In this document: positions 13,376 through 15,247 of the stretch, piece after piece
Position numbering within the stretch: position 1 is the first letter of the stretch
Layout of the letters: each line of letters opens with the position of its first letter
Source: Rubrobacter sp.
GTDB lineage: Bacteria; Actinomycetota; Rubrobacteria; Rubrobacterales; Rubrobacteraceae
Direction of reading: 5' to 3'
Assembly: GCA_013817025.1 (NCBI GenBank)
Contig: JACDDK010000011.1
Coordinates: 1 to 15,247 of the forward strand
Length of the DNA: 15,247 nucleotides
Position numbers and translations under genes: made by a program
Notes under the pieces: model-generated
The model's database searches: none
Seen by the model: only the letters and a program-made list of their open reading frames with translations
What the model was told of the DNA's origin: nothing

Positions 13376-14695
13376 TTGCGTGGCAGTAACGTCGATCCCA
13401 GAGAACTGTTAGCCCGCGACCGATCCGCCCGCCTCATGCAGCGGGCCGTGAAGCTTATGCCCGGCGGCGTGAACAGCCCCGTGCGGGCGTTCCGGTCGGT
13501 CGGCGGAGACCCGTTGTTCATGCAGCGCGGCGAAGGTTCGCGCATCTTCGACGTGGATGGCAACTCCTACATCGACTACGTGATGAGCTACGGGCCGTTG
13601 GTTTTAGGACATGCTTATCCAGAGGTGATCTCGTCCATCGAACAGACAGCCCGCAAGGGAACGACCTTCGGCGCGCCTACGGAGCTCGAAGTAGAGTTGG
13701 CTGCGTTGGTGTGCGAGGCGGTTCCGTCCGTGGAGATGATCAGGATGACCAACTCCGGGACCGAGGCGACGATGAGCGCGATCCGGGCCGCCAGAGGATT
13801 CACGGCCCGAGAACGCATCCTCAAGTTCGACGGCAACTACCACGGCCACGGCGACGCCCTGTTGGTCTCGGCGGGCTCCGGTGTGGCGACCCTGGGGCTC
13901 CCGGATAGCCCCGGTGTAACGAAGGGCGCCGCCAAAGACACCGCCGTCCTACCGTACAACGACCTGCGTGCCGTGCGCGACCTGTTCGAGAGGGAAGGCG
14001 AGGAGTTCGCCGCCGTGATCCTGGAGCCGGTGGGCGGGAACATGGGCTGCGTGCCGCCCGCCGACGGCTACCTCGAAGGATTGCGGGAGTTGACGGAACG
14101 TTACGGCGTAATCTTGATCTTCGATGAGGTGATGACAGGCTTTCGGCTCGCCCGAGGTGGCGCACAAGAGCTTTACGGCGTCACCCCGGACATGACGTGC
14201 CTCGGCAAGATCATTGGTGGTGGCCTCCCGGTTGGGGCCTACGGTGGCAAGGAGGAGATCATGGCCCGCATCGCCCCCTCCGGCCCCATCTACCAAGCCG
14301 GCACCCTCTCCGGCAACCCCCTGGCTATGGCCGCCGGTCTAGCCACTCTCAAGGCGGCCAGCGAACCGGACTTCTACAGCCGCCTCGACGCCCTCGGCGA
14401 GCGGTGGAGCAAGGGAATGTATGAAGTCGCCTCCACGGGAAGTCGTCCGTTCACCATAAATCAGGTCGGCTCGATGGTGAGTATCTTCTTCGCGGACGGG
14501 CCGGTGACGGACTTCGAGTCGGCGGCCCGTTCGGACACGGCTGCGTTCGCGGACTTCTTCTGGCACATGCTTTCTCGCGGCGTCTACCTCGCGCCGAGCC
14601 AGTACGAGGCGGGCTTTATCTCGGCGGCTCATTCGGAGGCTGACCTGGAGCGGACTTTCGAGGCGGCGGGCGAATGGTTCGCGGGCCGCGACTGA
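13376..14695 (+). CDS. hemL: Glutamate-1-semialdehyde 2,1-aminomutase HemL
   Basis: A PLP enzyme that converts glutamate-1-semialdehyde, made by HemA, to 5-aminolevulinate. 439 residues. Seen: LMPGGVNSPVRAF (27-39), YIDYVMSYGPLVLGHAYP, RMTNSGTEATMSAIRAARG, KFDGNYHGHGDALL, EPVGGNMGCVPP, LIFDEVMTGFR, and CLGKIIGGGLPVGAYGG with PLP lysine K278; IYQAGTLSGNPLAMAAGLAT and HSEADLERTF near the end. The TTG start is supported by AGGAG (13361-13365) 10 nt upstream, and no better start lies nearby. A 177-bp gap with hairpins precedes it, so hemL may have its own promoter. Its TGA overlaps the next ATG by one base. Confidence 0.97.
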   Translation: MRGSNVDPRELLARDRSARLMQRAVKLMPGGVNSPVRAFRSVGGDPLFMQRGEGSRIFDVDGNSYIDYVMSYGPLVLGHAYPEVISSIEQTARKGTTFGAPTELEVELAALVCEAVPSVEMIRMTNSGTEATMSAIRAARGFTARERILKFDGNYHGHGDALLVSAGSGVATLGLPDSPGVTKGAAKDTAVLPYNDLRAVRDLFEREGEEFAAVILEPVGGNMGCVPPADGYLEGLRELTERYGVILIFDEVMTGFRLARGGAQELYGVTPDMTCLGKIIGGGLPVGAYGGKEEIMARIAPSGPIYQAGTLSGNPLAMAAGLATLKAASEPDFYSRLDALGERWSKGMYEVASTGSRPFTINQVGSMVSIFFADGPVTDFESAARSDTAAFADFFWHMLSRGVYLAPSQYEAGFISAAHSEADLERTFEAAGEWFAGRD

Positions 14696-15132
14696 TGGAC
14701 CACACCACACGCCGCACGCCCAGCATCTCGCTTGAGAGGATCTTTCTGCGCGCTGTGGCGGGCCTACCGGAGAACGACGGTCGAGGCGCGGTCGTCGCGG
14801 AGGCTTTAGGGTACTTGCAGCAGGGCTTCGACGCGCATTATGCGTCCGCGTCGGGGGATGTTACGGACGACGAGGTGCTGGTTGGAGACAACGCTTATGC
14901 CTGGGCGGTGGAGACTATCGCGCGGTTGGACGAGCCGGAGTTCGTGGCGGTTGCTAGCCGTATGATCCGGGACGGCGCGGGAGCCATCTCCGAGAAGAAA
15001 GAGGTCACACTCGATCTATGGACGCCGCACCTCTCGGACCTCTTGCGAATTATCTCCGGTGATGACGCCGCAACTTCGGAGGAGCGAATCCGGGCGGTGG
15101 CGCGGAAGGTGGCCGATGAGCGCGGCTCGTAA
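14695..15132 (+). CDS. Conserved-looking protein of unknown function between hemL and menG
   Basis: I do not recognise this 145-residue protein. It appears soluble and acidic, probably mainly helical: RAVAGLPENDGRGAVVAEAL, YLQQGFDAHY, AYAWAVETIARLDEPEFVAV, SRMIRDGAGAISE, a charged KKEVTLDLW, and a terminal ERIRAVARKVADERGS helix. There is no signal peptide, membrane segment or cysteine motif. The ATG overlaps the hemL stop (TGATG), and its own end overlaps the next start by 17 bp, so it is embedded in the operon and should be co-translated. That placement suggests a role tied to heme or quinone metabolism, but nothing in the sequence names one. Confidence 0.8.
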   Translation: MDHTTRRTPSISLERIFLRAVAGLPENDGRGAVVAEALGYLQQGFDAHYASASGDVTDDEVLVGDNAYAWAVETIARLDEPEFVAVASRMIRDGAGAISEKKEVTLDLWTPHLSDLLRIISGDDAATSEERIRAVARKVADERGS

Positions 15133-15247
15133 GTCGGCCCCGAGCCATAAACTCCCCACCGGCGAAGCCCGCGCCCACCACGTGCGCGAGATGTTCGACC
15201 GCATCGCGGGCCGCTATGAGCTCCTGAACACCCTTACGAGCCTCGGC
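15116..15247 (+). CDS. menG: Demethylmenaquinone methyltransferase MenG/UbiE, partial (3' end outside window)
   Basis: The first 44 codons of a class I SAM methyltransferase. The visible end VREMFDRIAGRYELLNTLTS (residues 23-42) followed by LG matches the N-terminal signature of UbiE/MenG, whose usual form is V-x-x-MFDRIAxRYDLLNxLLSLG. The enzyme performs the last methylation of menaquinone synthesis. ATG 15116 has GGAAGG (15104-15109) 6 nt upstream and overlaps the previous gene by 17 bp. The SAM-binding motifs lie beyond the window. A respiratory quinone gene at the end of a heme operon makes sense for a cytochrome-using organism. Confidence 0.88.
   Translation, partial: MSAARKSAPSHKLPTGEARAHHVREMFDRIAGRYELLNTLTSLG

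Noticed and set aside
1..15247. Selenoprotein gene with in-frame TGA and SECIS in this window
   Set aside because: Every TGA at a gene end is followed directly by another gene start or lacks a continuing homologous frame, and no family here is a known selenoprotein.

Overview
The window looks like part of a high-GC Gram-positive chromosome, most likely an actinobacterium of the Rubrobacter type. The reasons are the GC-rich coding bias, frequent GTG and TTG starts, a CobA-HemD fusion, Zn-type HemB, TipA-like MerR and a MenG start. The genus is an inference. All confident genes are on the + strand and packed tightly, many with 1-25 bp overlaps. The longest gene-free stretches are about 220-235 bp (4841-5062 and 5837-6069), so nothing above 300 bp is empty.

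Layout. (1) 1-1452: C-terminal three quarters of SelB, the selenocysteine elongation factor. (2) 1495-4840: a thiamine thiazole operon: promoter, TPP riboswitch, intrinsic terminator, a ThiE/TenI-family gene with TenI-like residues, a ThiS-ThiG fusion, ThiO glycine oxidase and a small JAMM/MPN metallopeptidase. (3) 5009-5911: a TipA-like MerR regulator behind a 19-bp-spacer promoter containing an inverted repeat, followed by a strong hairpin. (4) 6013-7355: a promoter and a selenocysteine tRNA (anticodon TCA), then an EEP-fold phosphohydrolase and moaC. (5) 7404-15247: a tetrapyrrole operon: precorrin-2 dehydrogenase, hemA, hemC, cobA-hemD, a small membrane protein, hemB, hemL, an unknown protein and the first 44 codons of menG/ubiE.

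How the parts work together. SelB and tRNA-Sec belong to the UGA recoding machinery. The thiazole operon is controlled by TPP and makes the thiazole half of thiamine from glycine (ThiO), ThiS-thiocarboxylate and DXP (ThiG), probably with TenI-type aromatisation. The last operon takes glutamyl-tRNA to uroporphyrinogen III, with a siroheme branch (CobA plus precorrin-2 dehydrogenase), and leads into menaquinone methylation. moaC adds molybdenum cofactor synthesis. Selenocysteine and molybdopterin meet in enzymes such as formate dehydrogenase, though none is encoded here.

The most interesting points are the internal Gly-Gly of the ThiS-ThiG fusion beside a JAMM peptidase, the non-standard start of that peptidase gene, a possible internal TipAS-like start in the MerR gene, and a tRNA-Sec whose acceptor/T helix looks one pair short. 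I saw no mobile element, CRISPR array, rRNA or clear pseudogene.
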